In this document: positions 33,843 to 45,816 of the stretch, piece after piece
Layout of the letters: each line of letters starts with the position of its first letter
How positions within the stretch are numbered: the stretch's first letter is position 1
DNA from: Talpa occidentalis
Lineage: Eukaryota; Chordata; Mammalia; Eulipotyphla; Talpidae
Assembly: GCF_014898055.3 (NCBI RefSeq)
Contig: NW_023601104.1
Span: forward strand, 82,939,106-83,003,105
DNA: 64,000 nt
Direction of reading: 5' to 3'
Translations under genes and position numbers: made by a program
The notes under the pieces: model-generated
Database searches by the model: none
What the model saw: the letters and a program-made list of their open reading frames with translations, nothing else
Told to the model about the DNA's origin: nothing

Positions 33843-34372
33843 CTAGTTTTATTTATTTATTTTTTTGCATAGTTGTCCAGTTTTCCCAGCACCATTTGCT
33901 GAAGAGACTTTCCTCTATCCATTGTATATTATTGGCTCCTATGTCCTAAAGTCACTGTCTATATATGTGAAGATTTATTTCTAGGCTCTCAATTCTATTT
34001 CACTGATCTGTCTGTTTTTATTCCAACACCATATTCTTTAGATTACTATTGCTTCATAATGCAATTTGAAGTCTGGAAAAGTATTATCTCCAATCTTCTG
34101 TATTTGTTAGGATTCCTTTGGCTATTTAGGGTCTATTGTGTTCCCCCCAAAATTTCAGTAACACTTGTTATATTTTCTTGAAGAATACCGGTGGAATTTT
34201 CATTAGGGATTACATTGAAAATGTGGGCAAGATGAAGTAAAATGACCATTTTAACAATGTTAATTCTTGCAATCCATGAACATGGAACATCTTTCCATTT
34301 CTTCATGTCTCAAATTATTTATTTTAACTATGTATTGAGCTTTTGTTGTATGGGCAGGAGAACTAAATAGAC
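33843..34372 (-). mobile_element. L1 ORF2 fragment, inverted
   Basis: On +, TTGTCCAGTTTTCCCAGCACCATTTGCTGAAGAGAC, TTAGATTACTATTGCTTCATAATGC, TAGGATTCCTTTGGCTATTTAGGGTC and AACAATGTTAATTCTTGCAATCCATGAACATGGAACATCTTTCCATTTCTTC are the reverse complement of the middle/late part of L1 ORF2 (key blocks at 33870-33905, 34040-34065, 34110-34133 and 34248-34302). Confidence 0.82.
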
Positions 34373-34560
34373 AGTTCTCCAAAGAAGACATACATACAGT
34401 CACAAATAAAAATGCTCATCATAACTTAGTATTAGAGCAGTACAATTCAAAATCGCCATGAGATGCCACCTCACAACTGTGACCATACCTCATATCAAAA
34501 AGAACCAGAAAGAACAATTGTAGGTGAGAATGTGGATGTCGCTCAGGATATCCTATAAAG
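34373..34560 (+). mobile_element. L1 ORF2 fragment, sense
   Basis: AACTAAATAGACAGTTCTCCAAAGAAGACATACATAC, AAATGCTCATCATAACTTAG, CGCCATGAGATGCCACCTCACAACTGTG and GTGAGAATGTGGATGTC match the later part of L1 ORF2 on the plus strand. It lies directly against the inverted fragment at 33843-34372. It lacks the ORF2 end, 3' UTR and A-tail. Confidence 0.8.
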
Positions 34561-34664
34561 AATCATGGAGTTCCTGAGTAGAATATGTCCCAAGAATGTC
34601 AAACTCACTGTCAACATTAATTCAAATGATAGTCCAAATAGGTGGATGGTCATTTAATTCCTGC

Positions 34665-34742
34665 TGTGCGTGTGTGTGTGTGTGTATGTATACACACACA
34701 TATACACACATATAAATAATACACACATGCATATATATACAT
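34665..34742. repeat. (TG)n / (CA)n / (TA)n compound microsatellite with self-complementarity
   Basis: A GTGTGTGTGT run turns over at GTATGTATAC into ACACACACATATACACAC, then ATGCATATATATAC. The TG half can pair with the CA half. Confidence 0.9.
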
Positions 34743-37217
34743 AATTCTTGTATGTAGTTTTCTCATAGACACTTTAAAATTTGATGAAGATGCCATACTT
34801 TAACCTCAAATAAAGCTATTTTGGTTTATTTTCAGTCTTAAAGTAGACAGTCATATTTTTATATTCCAAAATGCTAGGTAGTTTGATCCCTGTCTTCTTG
34901 TCCATCCTCTCTCCTTCTGTTTTCGCTGACAATTTTTCAGCTCCCTGAGGGTCACAGGCTACCACCCAGCTCAAGGGTTTTACCATCCCATTCATTCTGT
35001 CTGTTTGGGACACTTGATATCAAACCTATAAAACCACCCCCAATCCCCCCGCCACCAGACTGCGTTCTCCAGGCTCCACAGAGGTTGTCTTAGTCCTCTA
35101 TCACAAATCTTTTTTGAGCATCATCATATATTTCCCTTCACAGATTTTGTTACTATTATCCAAGTTTAACGTGGAGTTAAACTTCTATTTGGCTAATTTC
35201 TTTCTCTCTTGCTGAACAGGAATTGCCATAAGGACAAAAACAAACCATCATTTATAGTCTGCTGTTCATTGACACAAAGAAAGTGAAGCCAGTACACTGA
35301 ATCATGAAACACAAATATTATGTAAGCATTGCAGAAGATGTGAAATAAAGGGGGTGGATGAGAGAGAAATTCAGACCCCTACATGTGCTAGAAATCCAGG
35401 AACAAATCCAGAATTTTCTGATTCTGTGTTAATCCATCCTGATTCTTCTTTTTCATGCCAAAGTGAAAATGCCTTTATTTTTTTCCCTCCAGAACAACAG
35501 AGAAAAGATGAATATATAGTATTTCCTCAAAATTACCACTGTTAGTGTTTTCAAGTAATTTTGATGAAATCCTAAAACCTTTACTTCATCTTTATTTTAT
35601 TCATTTGCTAGTGCTTTTGTACTTTTCATTATTTTAAGTGGCATTTACTCCAAATATAATTAATCTGTGCCAGTAACATTTGAAAAATGTTTCCAAGATT
35701 TTTTCTCTCCTCACTTTCCTATTGTTTTTCATGCAAGTAGAGGACAGGTTTCATGCTTCAAGTCCCAGGAAAGGATTATAACAAGTCAGAAAGCAGAATT
35801 CTCCTTAAGAAAATTCTCTTTAAGGCACCCATTTTTTTTCTCAAAACTTTAAGGCCTTGAGAAGATTACACTGAATGCCCTGCAAGGAGCTAAGAAGTAC
35901 AAAAAGTCTGAAGAAAAGGAAGACGTCTCCTAATTTAGAAATGTCTACTCTTTGTCTCACTACTCTCTCTTCCTTTACCTGGGGGTGAATAGCATCATGA
36001 ATCATTATGAATCATTACTTAGATCCAGGTTTGCTAATGATTTTTAGGCTGCAATGAGGCACAGAAATAGTAACTAAGGCAACACATGTTGTTCTTGGTG
36101 GTAACTGATAGAGAAAGATGACTAGGATAGCTAAAAATGACTGAAGGAAAATCCTTAGGTGCCCAAAAGCTATGACTGACCACTGAGGATTTATACTGTC
36201 CTGGGGTGTGAGGGAACTCCAGGAAAAATTAGGTTAACCGCCATCACTCCAAGATATATTGGGAACACAGTCAAATTCAAGACCAGGATGTCACATGTGA
36301 TTGCCCTGCATATCTGGGTTCATGGACCATCATTCATGTGTTTAATATACACTAATCCCATGGAAAGATGATATGAGGACTCAACTTATTCCTCTTTTTG
36401 ACAAGTGTTGGATTTAATTTATTACAGGTGTTTACAAATGAGTAGAACAAAACAGGAACATCAAGAACCATATGACAGGTAGGTTGGATTTAGTAGTTGG
36501 TTCAAAAAGGCCAGTAATGACACAAAGATGTTTATGATTAGGCTTTAATGTGACAAATCCATGAAGAAACTAGCTAAAGTTCACTCTTCCTTGAATAAGC
36601 ATATTTAAGTCCTTCTGAAAATGAGTAGCTGGTATATTTTTGATCATATCTTACTCTCTGATTATCATAATGTGTATTAGTTTATCACTTATCTGTGATA
36701 TTTAGAAAAAAGTGTACATTTCATAGTAAGCACTCCATTTTCATCATTAGTACAAAAGAAAATTTAAACTACAGAAAATTCTATTGGCTAGAATAGCTCT
36801 AGAATATCTATAAAAATACAATTAAAGTCCCAGGAATTCATGCATTTCTATTTATTCTGAATATGAATGCAATCTTTCTTTTCTTCTGTTATGAAATAAA
36901 ATAGTTTCACTAATTCAGTTCACATTATTTTTTTTTCTGAATTTTCTGACTTTTAAGAAACCAACACTTAGCAAAATCTCTAACAAGCACATCTGCTTAT
37001 TTCTTAATTCTAAAATGTCCAAAGCATGTGAAAATTTACATATTTTTTCTCTGACCCCAGGCAGCACTTTCATTGCAGGGAATACTACTTGATGTTCCCA
37101 TAAATGAAAAAGAAAGAAGAAGTTGCACACACAAAACCAATATAACAAACCAGAATTTTGAAAGAGCAGAACAAAGTTAGATCACTACAACAATCTATGG
37201 ATCTTTTAGTATTTCTC
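34743..37217. other. unique DNA, no gene seen
   Basis: A C-rich patch at 35034-35052 is the only compositional outlier. No exon-like or RNA-like structure recognised on either strand. Confidence 0.4.
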
Positions 37218-37235
37218 AACAGATTCTTTTCTTTT

Positions 37236-37505
37236 TCTTTTTTTTTTAGATTTATTTATTTATTATTTATACAAGCACTGGGTACAATCAGAAGCACGGG
37301 AGGGTGAGAGGATTCACCAGAGCCAGAGCGGGGAGCAGAGCAGGCAGAAGGACCGAAGTACACTGCTGGGGGGAGCAGCGGGCGGCAGGAGAGGTCTGCG
37401 CGCCATGTGGGACCCTCACCCAGTGGCCTGGGATCGAACCAGCACTGCAGAGGCTGCGGGCAGCTTCGCAACCCAGCGCTCAACCGCCGCGCCACCAGGG
37501 AGGCC
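37236..37505 (-). mobile_element. tRNA-derived SINE, subfamily A
   Basis: Flanking duplication AACAGATTCTTTTCTTTT at 37218-37235 and 37507-37524, perfect. Tail TTTTTTTTTAGATTTATTTATT, junction TATACAAGCACTGGGTAC, B-box on the minus strand seen as GGGATCGAACC, head CGCGCCACCAGGGAGGCC. Little diverged. Confidence 0.95.
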
Positions 37506-37584
37506 CAACAGATTCTTTTCTTTTCCCCCATCAGATATCTACTGATCAGTTACTTTCCATTGATCATATATTTCCAAATGATCA

Positions 37585-38062
37585 GCTATATATTGCAGCA
37601 CTGCTTACAATAGCTAAAATAAATGTTCCCAAACAGGTGAATCAATCAAGAAGATATGGTATATATACCCAATGGAATATGACTTAGCAATCAAAAAAAG
37701 ATATAAACTCATGCCATTTGTGGCAACTTGGATAGGACTGGAAGGGATTATTCTAAGTGAAATAAGTCAGAAGGAAAAAGAAATACTGGATGGTTTCACT
37801 TATATATGGAGCATAGAAAAACCAAAAAAAAAAAAGGGTTAGAAAAAAACAAAAGTTGCAAGTTGGCCATGTGTCTGAGGCATACAGCAGGGGAGGGGAA
37901 GGAGAGGAGTCAAAACAGAGGAGGGAACAGCATAAGGAATGGGGGAAATGGACCACAGGTGGTATGGTGCTGGGAGAACAACATGAATGACACCCGAGGG
38001 GAGAAATCAAACAATGCCCAAAAAATAATGACATAAAAATTAAATAAATTAATTTTTTAAAA
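37585..38062 (+). mobile_element. 5'-truncated L1 (ORF2 end plus 3' UTR)
   Basis: TATTGCAGCACTGCTTACAATAGC, AAGAAGATATGGTATATATACCCAATGGAATATGACTTAGCAATC, CATTTGTGGCAACTTGGATAGGACTGGAAGGGATTATTCTAAGTGAAATAAG (37590-37765), then a 3' UTR with an A-run (37820-37840) and a polypurine tract GGGGAGGGGAAGGAGAGGAG near 37889. Ends AAATTAATTTTTTAAAAAG. Clean duplications not found. Confidence 0.85.
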
Positions 38063-39175
38063 AGATGGAAAAGAATTTATTGGCACAGCCTATAAACTTA
38101 AAATTATTGCAGTATTTTCAGTATTACAAGAAAGTCCAAAATATAACCATGATAATATTAAGTGATGATGATGGCAATATGAGCAGTAACCATGCACTTT
38201 GCATTGTCTAATGAGAGCAGCATCACTGGCAAGTCCAAATACAGAAATGGCGGATTTGATATTTTGAATTTGATGTATTTGTGGGAGATTCATGAGAGAA
38301 TAAGTCAGTGATTGGATAAAAATATCAAAATTCAAGGGGGTCATCAAGACTCAACCTATAAATTATTCCAAAAGCTTATTTAGAATTAAATAATAGTGGA
38401 TCAAGAGAAGAATCATGGGAAAGACATTTGGGAATTTTATAAAGAAGGTGAGAAAGAAATATTCAGAATAGTAGGAGGAAACTAAAAGTTTTTATAATGA
38501 CAAAGTAATTAAAGAGCTGACTTAGAGAATCAGCTCATGCATCCAGTAAGATAAGGACAGAAATTGATCAAATTGAACTTGGCAATGAGGACATTATTGA
38601 CATTATCTGCCAAAGCAATTTTGAAAGAATAGTGGCAAAAGTTATAATGCCATGAGCTAAGAAGAAATAAGAATCAAAAAATCAGGTAATGTTAGAAAAG
38701 ACTTTATTACCTCAAAATCCATCTGAGGAAGAACCAGGATGGTGGAGCAGTATCCATAGTAAAGGGTGGCATTTGTTGTAAGTGTTAGAGAAAACACACA
38801 AAGAAAAGAAAGATGTCATTAGCAAACAGAATCCATAGAGGGTTAATAAGAAGTGATAAATGACTTCTACAGGAAATGAAATAACAATACATCTCAACCT
38901 CTTTAAGACTAAAGGAAAGGAAGAAAAAATGCAGTTAGCAAACTTAACACTTGAAAATGATTAGTTATTAAGAAAGGTAGTACTTTAGAAGGCATAAATT
39001 AATCTATGATGGTGGAAGACATTTTCTGAGACAAGGAAGATAAAGAGAGTAAGAAATTAGCTGACTAGTAATTCATGGTGTTTTGGAAAAAAATTATAGA
39101 GTAGCCCATTTCCAAAGGAAAGATGTTGTAAATGGAGTTGGGGCAAATATAGATCTGAGTTTAAATTTTGTCTCA
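38063..39175. other. unique AT-rich spacer
   Basis: No gene or repeat recognised. Confidence 0.4.
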
Positions 39176-39185
39176 TATGCAAACT

Positions 39186-39468
39186 ATTTTTTTTCTTTTT
39201 TTTTTTAAAGATTTATTTATTTATTTATTTATACAAGCACTGGGTACAATCAGAAGCGTGGGAGGGTAAGAGAATTCACCAGAGCCAGAGCAGGGAACAC
39301 AACAGGCAGACTGATGAAATACACTGCTGAGGGGAGCAGCGGGCAGCAGGAGAGGTCTGCGCGCCATGTGGGACCCTCGCCCGGCGGCCAGGGATCGAAC
39401 CAGTGCTGCAGAGGCTGTGGGCAGCTTCACAACCCAGCGCTCAACCGCTGCGCCACCAGGGAGGCCCT
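39186..39468 (-). mobile_element. tRNA-derived SINE, subfamily A
   Basis: Flanking duplication TATGCAAACT at 39176-39185 and 39469-39478. Tail TTTTTTTTTTAAAGATTTATTTA, junction TATACAAGCACTGGGTAC, B-box seen as GGGATCGAACC, head CTGCGCCACCAGGGAGGCC. Low divergence. Confidence 0.94.
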
Positions 39469-39478
39469 TATGCAAACT

Positions 39479-39948
39479 TTTTTACTTAATTTATCTGAAT
39501 CTTCATTTCCTTCTCTATAAAATTAAGATAAATATAATACCCACTTCATAAAGCTGGATAGGGATTAACTGAATCAATAGATTACTAACATGGTTACATT
39601 AGTTTATTACATTTACCTTATTAATCTATATTTTTTTAAAAAATGGACTTAGATAAAAGACTGTCTTATAACTACATGGTTAAAGGTGATAGCAGAATCT
39701 TTCAAAATATGACTTCACAAGTTTGTAATAATACTAATATTAATGGTATCAAAACAATTAGAAGAAAAAATGTACTTAGAAAGTAATTGTTTAGTGATTT
39801 CATTCAATATAACATACATCCACCAATTCATTATTTTTCATATATTATTTAGAATCTACATAGTGCCAACTTTCGTGAACTCCTTAGAGAGTTCTGTAAA
39901 TGAGCTAATCTACATAGGGAGACTGGAAAGAATATGAAAAATAGAGAT
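39479..39948. other. unique AT-rich spacer
   Basis: Nothing recognisable. Confidence 0.4.
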
Positions 39949-39961
39949 GAAAATGTAAGAA

Positions 39962-40216
39962 GGAGCCTTCCTGGTGGTGCAAGGGATGAAGCTATCTGAA
40001 GCCACTGCAGCATGAGTTGGATACCTGGCCAGGGAGCTACCCACATGGCACAGCAGACCTCTCCTGTCTCCCACTGCTCTCTTCAGCAGTGTATTTCCAT
40101 AGATCTGCCTGTTCTGCTCCCCTACTCTGTCTCTGGTGAATCCTCTCACCCCCTGCACCTCTGGCCTACACACCAGCTCTTGTATGCATAAATAAATAAA
40201 ATAAATCCTAAAAAAA
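39962..40216 (+). mobile_element. tRNA-derived SINE, subfamily B
   Basis: Perfect flanking duplication GAAAATGTAAGAA at 39949-39961 and 40217-40229. Head GGAGCCTTCCTGGTGGTGC; the segment between A and B boxes is shortened. Confidence 0.94.
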
Positions 40217-40229
40217 GAAAATGTAAGAA

Positions 40230-42345
40230 AACTAACATTTCAGATGTTGGGAATGATTATGTTCTTTCCATTTTGGCAAAGAGGTCAGTGCTAGCAAAAA
40301 AGAAAATGTTTATTCATTCAGCAGGCATATTTTGAATATTTGGACTACAAATATGGTCATTGTGCACCTGAAATATAAAATGGGTAGTGTAAAGGAAGAC
40401 AGCAAGCAGTTCATGCAGTTTTGTGTGATTTGGAATTTAAAGTCCTGCCTATCAAGTGTACCAAATGGGCTCATTCATATTCTCCAGCAGAGGGCACACT
40501 AACATGTATGACTATGGATATTTGATCCATTCTAGGAGGAGGTTCCTTCTTCAGCTAGGCTAAGTTGTGATTCTTTTCAAGGAATTGGCTTATAGAATCT
40601 ACAGGTAACACGTTAGTAATTCAAATATGTGTGTAATTTATATTTACACTCTTCAAATGATTAATCTACATCATATTTCAAAATAATCATAGAAATTGTT
40701 GGGTCAAATTATATTGTGAATAATTTTTTTGTTGTTGTTGTTTTTCTGTTGTTGAAACTAAGGTTAGTGCAAGTGAATATTTTTTAAGTATGACATTTAT
40801 TGTTTTTATTTTTAACTGTCGAACTTTGGTTTGCTATAATCACTTCATGACCTGCCTTTACTTTTCTTTAAATGTTGACATAGAAAATAATTTGACATAT
40901 CTAGAAAACTCGTATAAACTGATATGTTTAAAAAAAAAACTACCCTGAAATGTCTGGTATGGAATAAAATGACTAGTACATTTAGCTGTTTCATAATAAG
41001 ACAACATTTTGTAAAAGCATTCTTTCTAGAGAAGATTTGACCAATTGCCGAGCCTTATATTTGTGACTTTATAAGCTTTGAAATAGCTAGCATTTTTACC
41101 ATGTAAATGAGGAAGACTTCAAATTTCATCACTCTCCTCTATAATTCTCCTACTGAACGATACAGTTATAGCTATAATCTGGTTATCTCATTCAATCAAA
41201 TAAGGCAAAATTAAAAAAAAAAAGTTGTAATTTTCAAAGGTAAAGGTAAAGTTACCCCTTCCTCTGATTCCAATTCTGATGTTATTCACACTAGAAATCT
41301 GTATGATGTACACCTTGGATTTTGTTTCTCTCTATGCTTCTCCAGAAAAGCACTTACGATATTGTTTACATTTTTCAGATCATTTCTTTCTTAACTAACA
41401 GTGATCTAGGTGAATTCACAACTACCCACCTTCTAGTGTCTTCCAATAACCACTGAGTCCCCATAACTTGAATTTCTCCAGACAACAATTTATTCATTCT
41501 ACTGTCATTAAAGATACCTTGTAATATGTAAGTTTTATGACAGGTTCTTGTTAAATACCTGAACTATACCCAGTTGCCACTCAGTTAACTAAATTTGTTT
41601 TATATTTACATTAACTCAAATTTTTTCATTTGCAAAATCTGGAGACAAGCTTAAGAGGGATGGGAAGGCAGGAGTGGGAATGAGAAAATGGGATATTATT
41701 TATCCAAGTAAAACCTTACATTACTGGCAGGGGTGGGGGGGCATTGTTTGAACTTTTTGCCACCTCAAGACAGCTGAAGTAGGAATAGAAAGCAATAAGA
41801 TGGTGAGGAAGTAAAAGAAGTGCCATAAATACAGGAAACAAAAAAAATGTACTGACAAGTCAATAATTGTGATTGAGAGGGGAATGAGGTAACCCAAAGG
41901 CCAGCTCCTATCATCAAGGCTGAGAGCTGGACAACAAGAGTGAAAACCTCCAGGGAGAACAGAGCCATTGATTAAAGAATAAATTGAATGGTTCTAAGAA
42001 CATGTGAGTCATCCTAATACCTTACAGACTAAGACAGACATGGGCATAAAGAACAAACTAGAGAAAAAGAAACTGATGAGGACTTGGGGCACAGATATTT
42101 TTGTTACAGGTATCACCTTGATTATAATTTTCCAATCTGGTGATGCCAAAGATATGAAGAGGGTAAAGTGAGGAGTAGACATAATATGCATTATCACACA
42201 TCTGTACAAAGAAAGAAAACATGCAAGAGTCAAAGAGATTTAATTTTCATATTGGTAACAACAATAAACTTACTATGATTATGACTGAAACAGACTTCAA
42301 AAAGCATATATTATTATCTCACTGAAAATGTAGTTGGTAATGCTG
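40230..42345. other. unique AT-rich DNA
   Basis: No gene recognised in 2.1 kb. GTTGTTGTTG at 40730-40741 is a short simple repeat. A TTCATTCAGCAGGCATATTTTGAATATTT segment (40313 on) weakly resembles common old mammalian repeats but is too short to call. Confidence 0.4.
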
Positions 42346-42349
42346 ACAA

Positions 42350-43103
42350 TGATAATGAAATTAATTGAGAGTCAAATGTGAACATTTGGATATATGGTCA
42401 ACTAATCTCTTTTTTAAAATTTGTATTTATTTTTGCATAGAAAACTAGGGTGAAGGCCAGAGGTGCGGGAGTGGGGGGGTGAGAGGATTCACCAGAGAAA
42501 GAGTGGGGAACAGAACAGGGAGACTGACTGAAATAAACTGCTGAGGGGAGCAGTGGGTGAGACAGGAGAGGTCTGCTGTGCCATGTGGGTCAGCTCCCTG
42601 GCGGGGGATCGAAGTCAGACCACAGAAGTGATAGCATGATAGTGCTGAGACTTGACCTCTAGGCCACCAGGGAGGCCCAGTGGTCAAATGATATTTGATG
42701 AAGATGCTAAAATACACAACAGGAAAATGATAGTTCAATGAGTAATAATGGGGAAAAATACGCATCCAAAATAAAATAAAAATGGGAACTACCTTATTTA
42801 AAACACAAAACTCAACTTGAAATGAATTGAAGATTTAAACATAAGATCTGAAACTACAAAAATCCTGAACAAAAACATAGGCAGGGAGTTTCTTGACTTT
42901 GGTCTTGTCAATATCAAAATCGAAACCAAAACAAAGGGAAATGGCAAAACTCAAGATACGTAACGTATGCCACGGTGATGTTAGCTATGTCTGTTATCTT
43001 GTTTCTGTGTTGACTTCAGGGATATTTAACTTTGTCCAAGCTCATCAAATTGTACACAAAAACTGTGTGAAGTTCTTTGATTCTAGTAAAATAATAAAAA
43101 TAT
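42350..43103 (+). mobile_element. ancient L1 fragment split by a SINE
   Basis: GGATATATGGTCAACTAATC, then (after the SINE) TGGTCAAATGATATTTGATGAAG, GATAGTTCAATGAGTAATAATGGGGAAAAA, ACATAAGATCTGAAACTACAAAAATCCTG and ACATAGGCAGGGAGTTTCTTGACTTTGGTCTTG correspond to L1 ORF2. The end, CATCAAATTGTACACAAAAACTGTGTGAAGTTC, resembles the L1M 3' terminus, implying an internal deletion near 42960-43020. Interrupted at 42407-42680 by a SINE. Confidence 0.7.
42407..42680 (-). mobile_element. tRNA-derived SINE, subfamily B, inside L1
   Basis: Flanking duplication TGGTCAACTAAT (42395-42406) / TGGTCAAATGAT (42681-42692). The tail begins TTTTTTAAAATTTGTATTTATTTTTGC; the GTGCGGGAGTGGGGGGG stretch shows a small G expansion. 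Head CACCAGGGAGGCC. Confidence 0.92.
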
Positions 43104-43376
43104 GGACCTCCCTGGCAAGGGGTTAAAATGCAGCCTTATGAAGCTATCCACAGCTCCTAAAGCACAAGTTCGATAGCTGGCCAGGGAGGTATCATACCCA
43201 TATGGCGCACCAGACCTCTCCTGTCTCACCCACTGCTCCCCTCAGCAGTTTATTTCAGTAGATCTGCCTGTTCTGCTCCCGACTCTGTCTCTGGTGAATC
43301 CCCTCACCCACCCCACACCTCTGGCCTGTACCCCAGTTCTTGTATGCATACATCAATAAATCTCAAAAAATAAAAT
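43104..43376 (+). mobile_element. tRNA-derived SINE, subfamily B, at the 3' end of an L1
   Basis: Perfect 16-bp flanking duplication AAAATAATAAAAATAT at 43088-43103 and 43377-43392; the target was the A-rich tail of the old L1. Head GGACCTCCCTGGC, with the A-box interval shortened. Confidence 0.93.
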
Positions 43377-43392
43377 AAAATAATAAAAATAT

Positions 43393-43787
43393 TTCATTGG
43401 GATGTATTTTCCTTTTGTAGTATCTATTTCATGTATAGCTATAAACAGCTTCCAATCTCTCAATGTTAAGATGAAAGCTTAAGACCATTACACTGATCTA
43501 ATTTTCAAAAGTTTTTAAAGACATTTTAGATCTTCAGAGCTCTTACTTGCAAAAGGCTACATTTTTTCCAATAAATAAGATGCCAAATATTTCATTGAAA
43601 ATAATTTTACATAAGCAAACTCTACCCTGGAGTAGATTATAACCTAAATGGGAAAATAAATGTAAAAGAGGGATGGGAAGGAGACAGAGGGGGGAAAGAA
43701 AAAGTAAACTGTATCATGATGTAAATTTACATCAGGTAATGTAACAAAATTTGAGAAAACAGAAAATTCTCCTTTTCCCAGGGAAAC
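43393..43787. other. unique AT-rich spacer
   Basis: A short polypurine tract at 43669-43705. No gene. Confidence 0.4.
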
Positions 43788-43801
43788 TAAAAAATGGTTG
43801 A

Positions 43802-44068
43802 GGGCCTCCCTGGTGGTACAAGGGGATAAGCATCAGCACTATGAAGCTATCCACAGCCACTGCAGCATGAGTTCAATCCCCGGCCAGGAAGCTGACCCAC
43901 ATGGCACAGCAGACCTCTCCTGTCTAGCCTGCTGCTCCCCTTAGCAGTGTATTTCAGTAGAACCATCTGTTCTGTTCCCCACTCTGTCTCTGGTAAATCC
44001 TCTCACCCCCTGCACCCCTGGCCTACATCCCAGTTATTGTATGCATAAATAAATAAATCTTTAAAAAA
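43802..44068 (+). mobile_element. tRNA-derived SINE, subfamily B
   Basis: Head GGGCCTCCCTGGTGGTAC, B-box-like GAGTTCAATCCCC. Flanking duplication TAAAAAATGGTTGA (43788-43801) / TAAAAAAATGGTTGA (44069-44083), one-base indel. Confidence 0.94.
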
Positions 44069-44083
44069 TAAAAAAATGGTTGA

Positions 44084-44919
44084 TAATGATTGACTTAATT
44101 TGAACTTCTGAAAGTAGAGATCAAAACTATAATCAAAAGATGTCCACATTGCATTTTGTTAGAAACTGGTTCTTTAATACCAAATTTATAACATAACTAC
44201 AAGAATAAATTTAAAAATAAAAAAATGCCAAATATTACTGACATATCCCTATAAGAAATGAATGATGAATGTGTATCTCCAATGAAACAATGATGAAAAA
44301 TTATTGGTTTCTTATCTATAATAGTTTCAATAAGGAATTTAATAATATCAATCTAGAAATTAATAGCCAATTTGAATATTAGTTTAGAATGGGAGTAAAA
44401 TTAGCAGTTTTTCATATATACAAAAATGGAGCTTATGACAAAACATTTTGTTTAAAGAAGTTCACAAGATCATCTGTGAATTCAAGATAAGAATCCAATG
44501 CAAAGAATAATAGTGAAAGTAACATTTCTAAATAACAATAACAATAGACTAAAAATTAAGGAAAATGGTTATTGCCAATACAAATAACAAATTTGGATAT
44601 GGATAAAAAAATCTGAAAGACTAGATTAAAATCTAATGAGGCAACTAGGATGCATAGGGATAATTTTTGAGAACTGATTATATATTTTCAGCAAATTTTA
44701 CCAGAGAATTACCAGAGAGGCTATTCTGCTCTAAGCTCTGTGTAGTTCGCATCATATTGACATCAATATTTTTCAAGAATAATATGAAAATCCTAAAATA
44801 CTATTATAACAAAGAAAATTGAATAATGGTAATAAAATACTGGAAGATTAATAAGTCATCATTAACAATAAAGAATTTTAAAATTCAATAACCATTTATA
44901 ATATCTAAAATTATAACAC
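44084..44919. other. AT-rich DNA, possibly old L1 sequence
   Basis: Strongly A-rich on the plus strand, as L1 ORF2 is, and leads into the recognisable L1 at 44920. The resemblance is too weak to draw a boundary. Confidence 0.35.
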
Positions 44920-45816
44920 AAGAAAATATTTTAATGTAATAAAAATATCAACCAAAGTAATGTGGCAGATATTGCGTAATTAGTAAGATCTTACAAGTCT
45001 TGCATTAAAGGTAGGGAAACATCAGCTTTCCACTACATTACCATCATAGCTGATGTTCTAGCCAGTGGAGTAAGAAAGAGCAGAAGTGAGGAAGAGAACA
45101 GGAAAAAATAATCTTGCTAGTATTTGTAGAAAGCATGATTATTAACACTGAACACCCATGAGCATCTACAGAAAAAATTATGACTAATAATATTTTCAGC
45201 AAGGATGTTTGTTCAGGATCAATACATAAAAACAAAGTGAATTAAAACAAATTAGAAAATGTGATTTAAAGTAGGCTCTTTCCACAATGAGAAAACATCT
45301 GAAATTAACTAGTAATAAATCTAACAGAATGATTACACAAGTTCTCTGAAAGAAATGATAGTTTAATATAAGGCAATCAATGAAAATCATTGTGCTTATA
45401 GATGAAAATAATCAACATTATAAAGATAACAGTTTTCTCTGAATCAACCTATAAATTTAATGCAATTCCAATTAATATTGAACAGGGATTTGTTATGACA
45501 CTTGACTTGATTCTAAAATCCAAATAGAAAAATAAAAAGCTAAGGGTACAGATTAAAAAACAATATATTTACTCTCTTCTGCCCAGAAAAAAAGAAAGAA
45601 TAAGAATGTGACACATACTCTACCAGATTTCAAAGTTTTTTTATGGGGAATGATATTTAAAACAATATGGCGTTGTTTTAAGCTAGACAGAGAATGAAAC
45701 AGAATGGAAAATCCAAAACTGAACATATATCAGATGTGAATGCAATGCTCTATTATAGTAACTATATATCCACAAAGCACTAAGAAAATTATAGACGAAG
45801 CAAAATGTTATATCTG
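44920..45816 (+). mobile_element. ancient L1 ORF2, left part
   Basis: CATCATAGCTGATGTTCTAGCCAGTGGAGTAAG, TCAGGATCAATACATAAAAAC, AATCTAACAGAATGATTACACAAG, TATAAATTTAATGCAATTCCAATTAATATTGAAC, TCTACCAGATTTCAAAG and AAAACAATATGGCGTTG occur in the same order as in L1 ORF2 (key blocks at 45044-45075, 45214-45235, 45450-45485, 45621-45637 and 45660-45676). Very diverged; reading frame destroyed. Confidence 0.7.

Noticed and set aside
37304..37687. 127-codon open frame joining a SINE to downstream DNA
   Set aside because: It crosses the SINE boundary and L1 sequence, with no domain and no start context.
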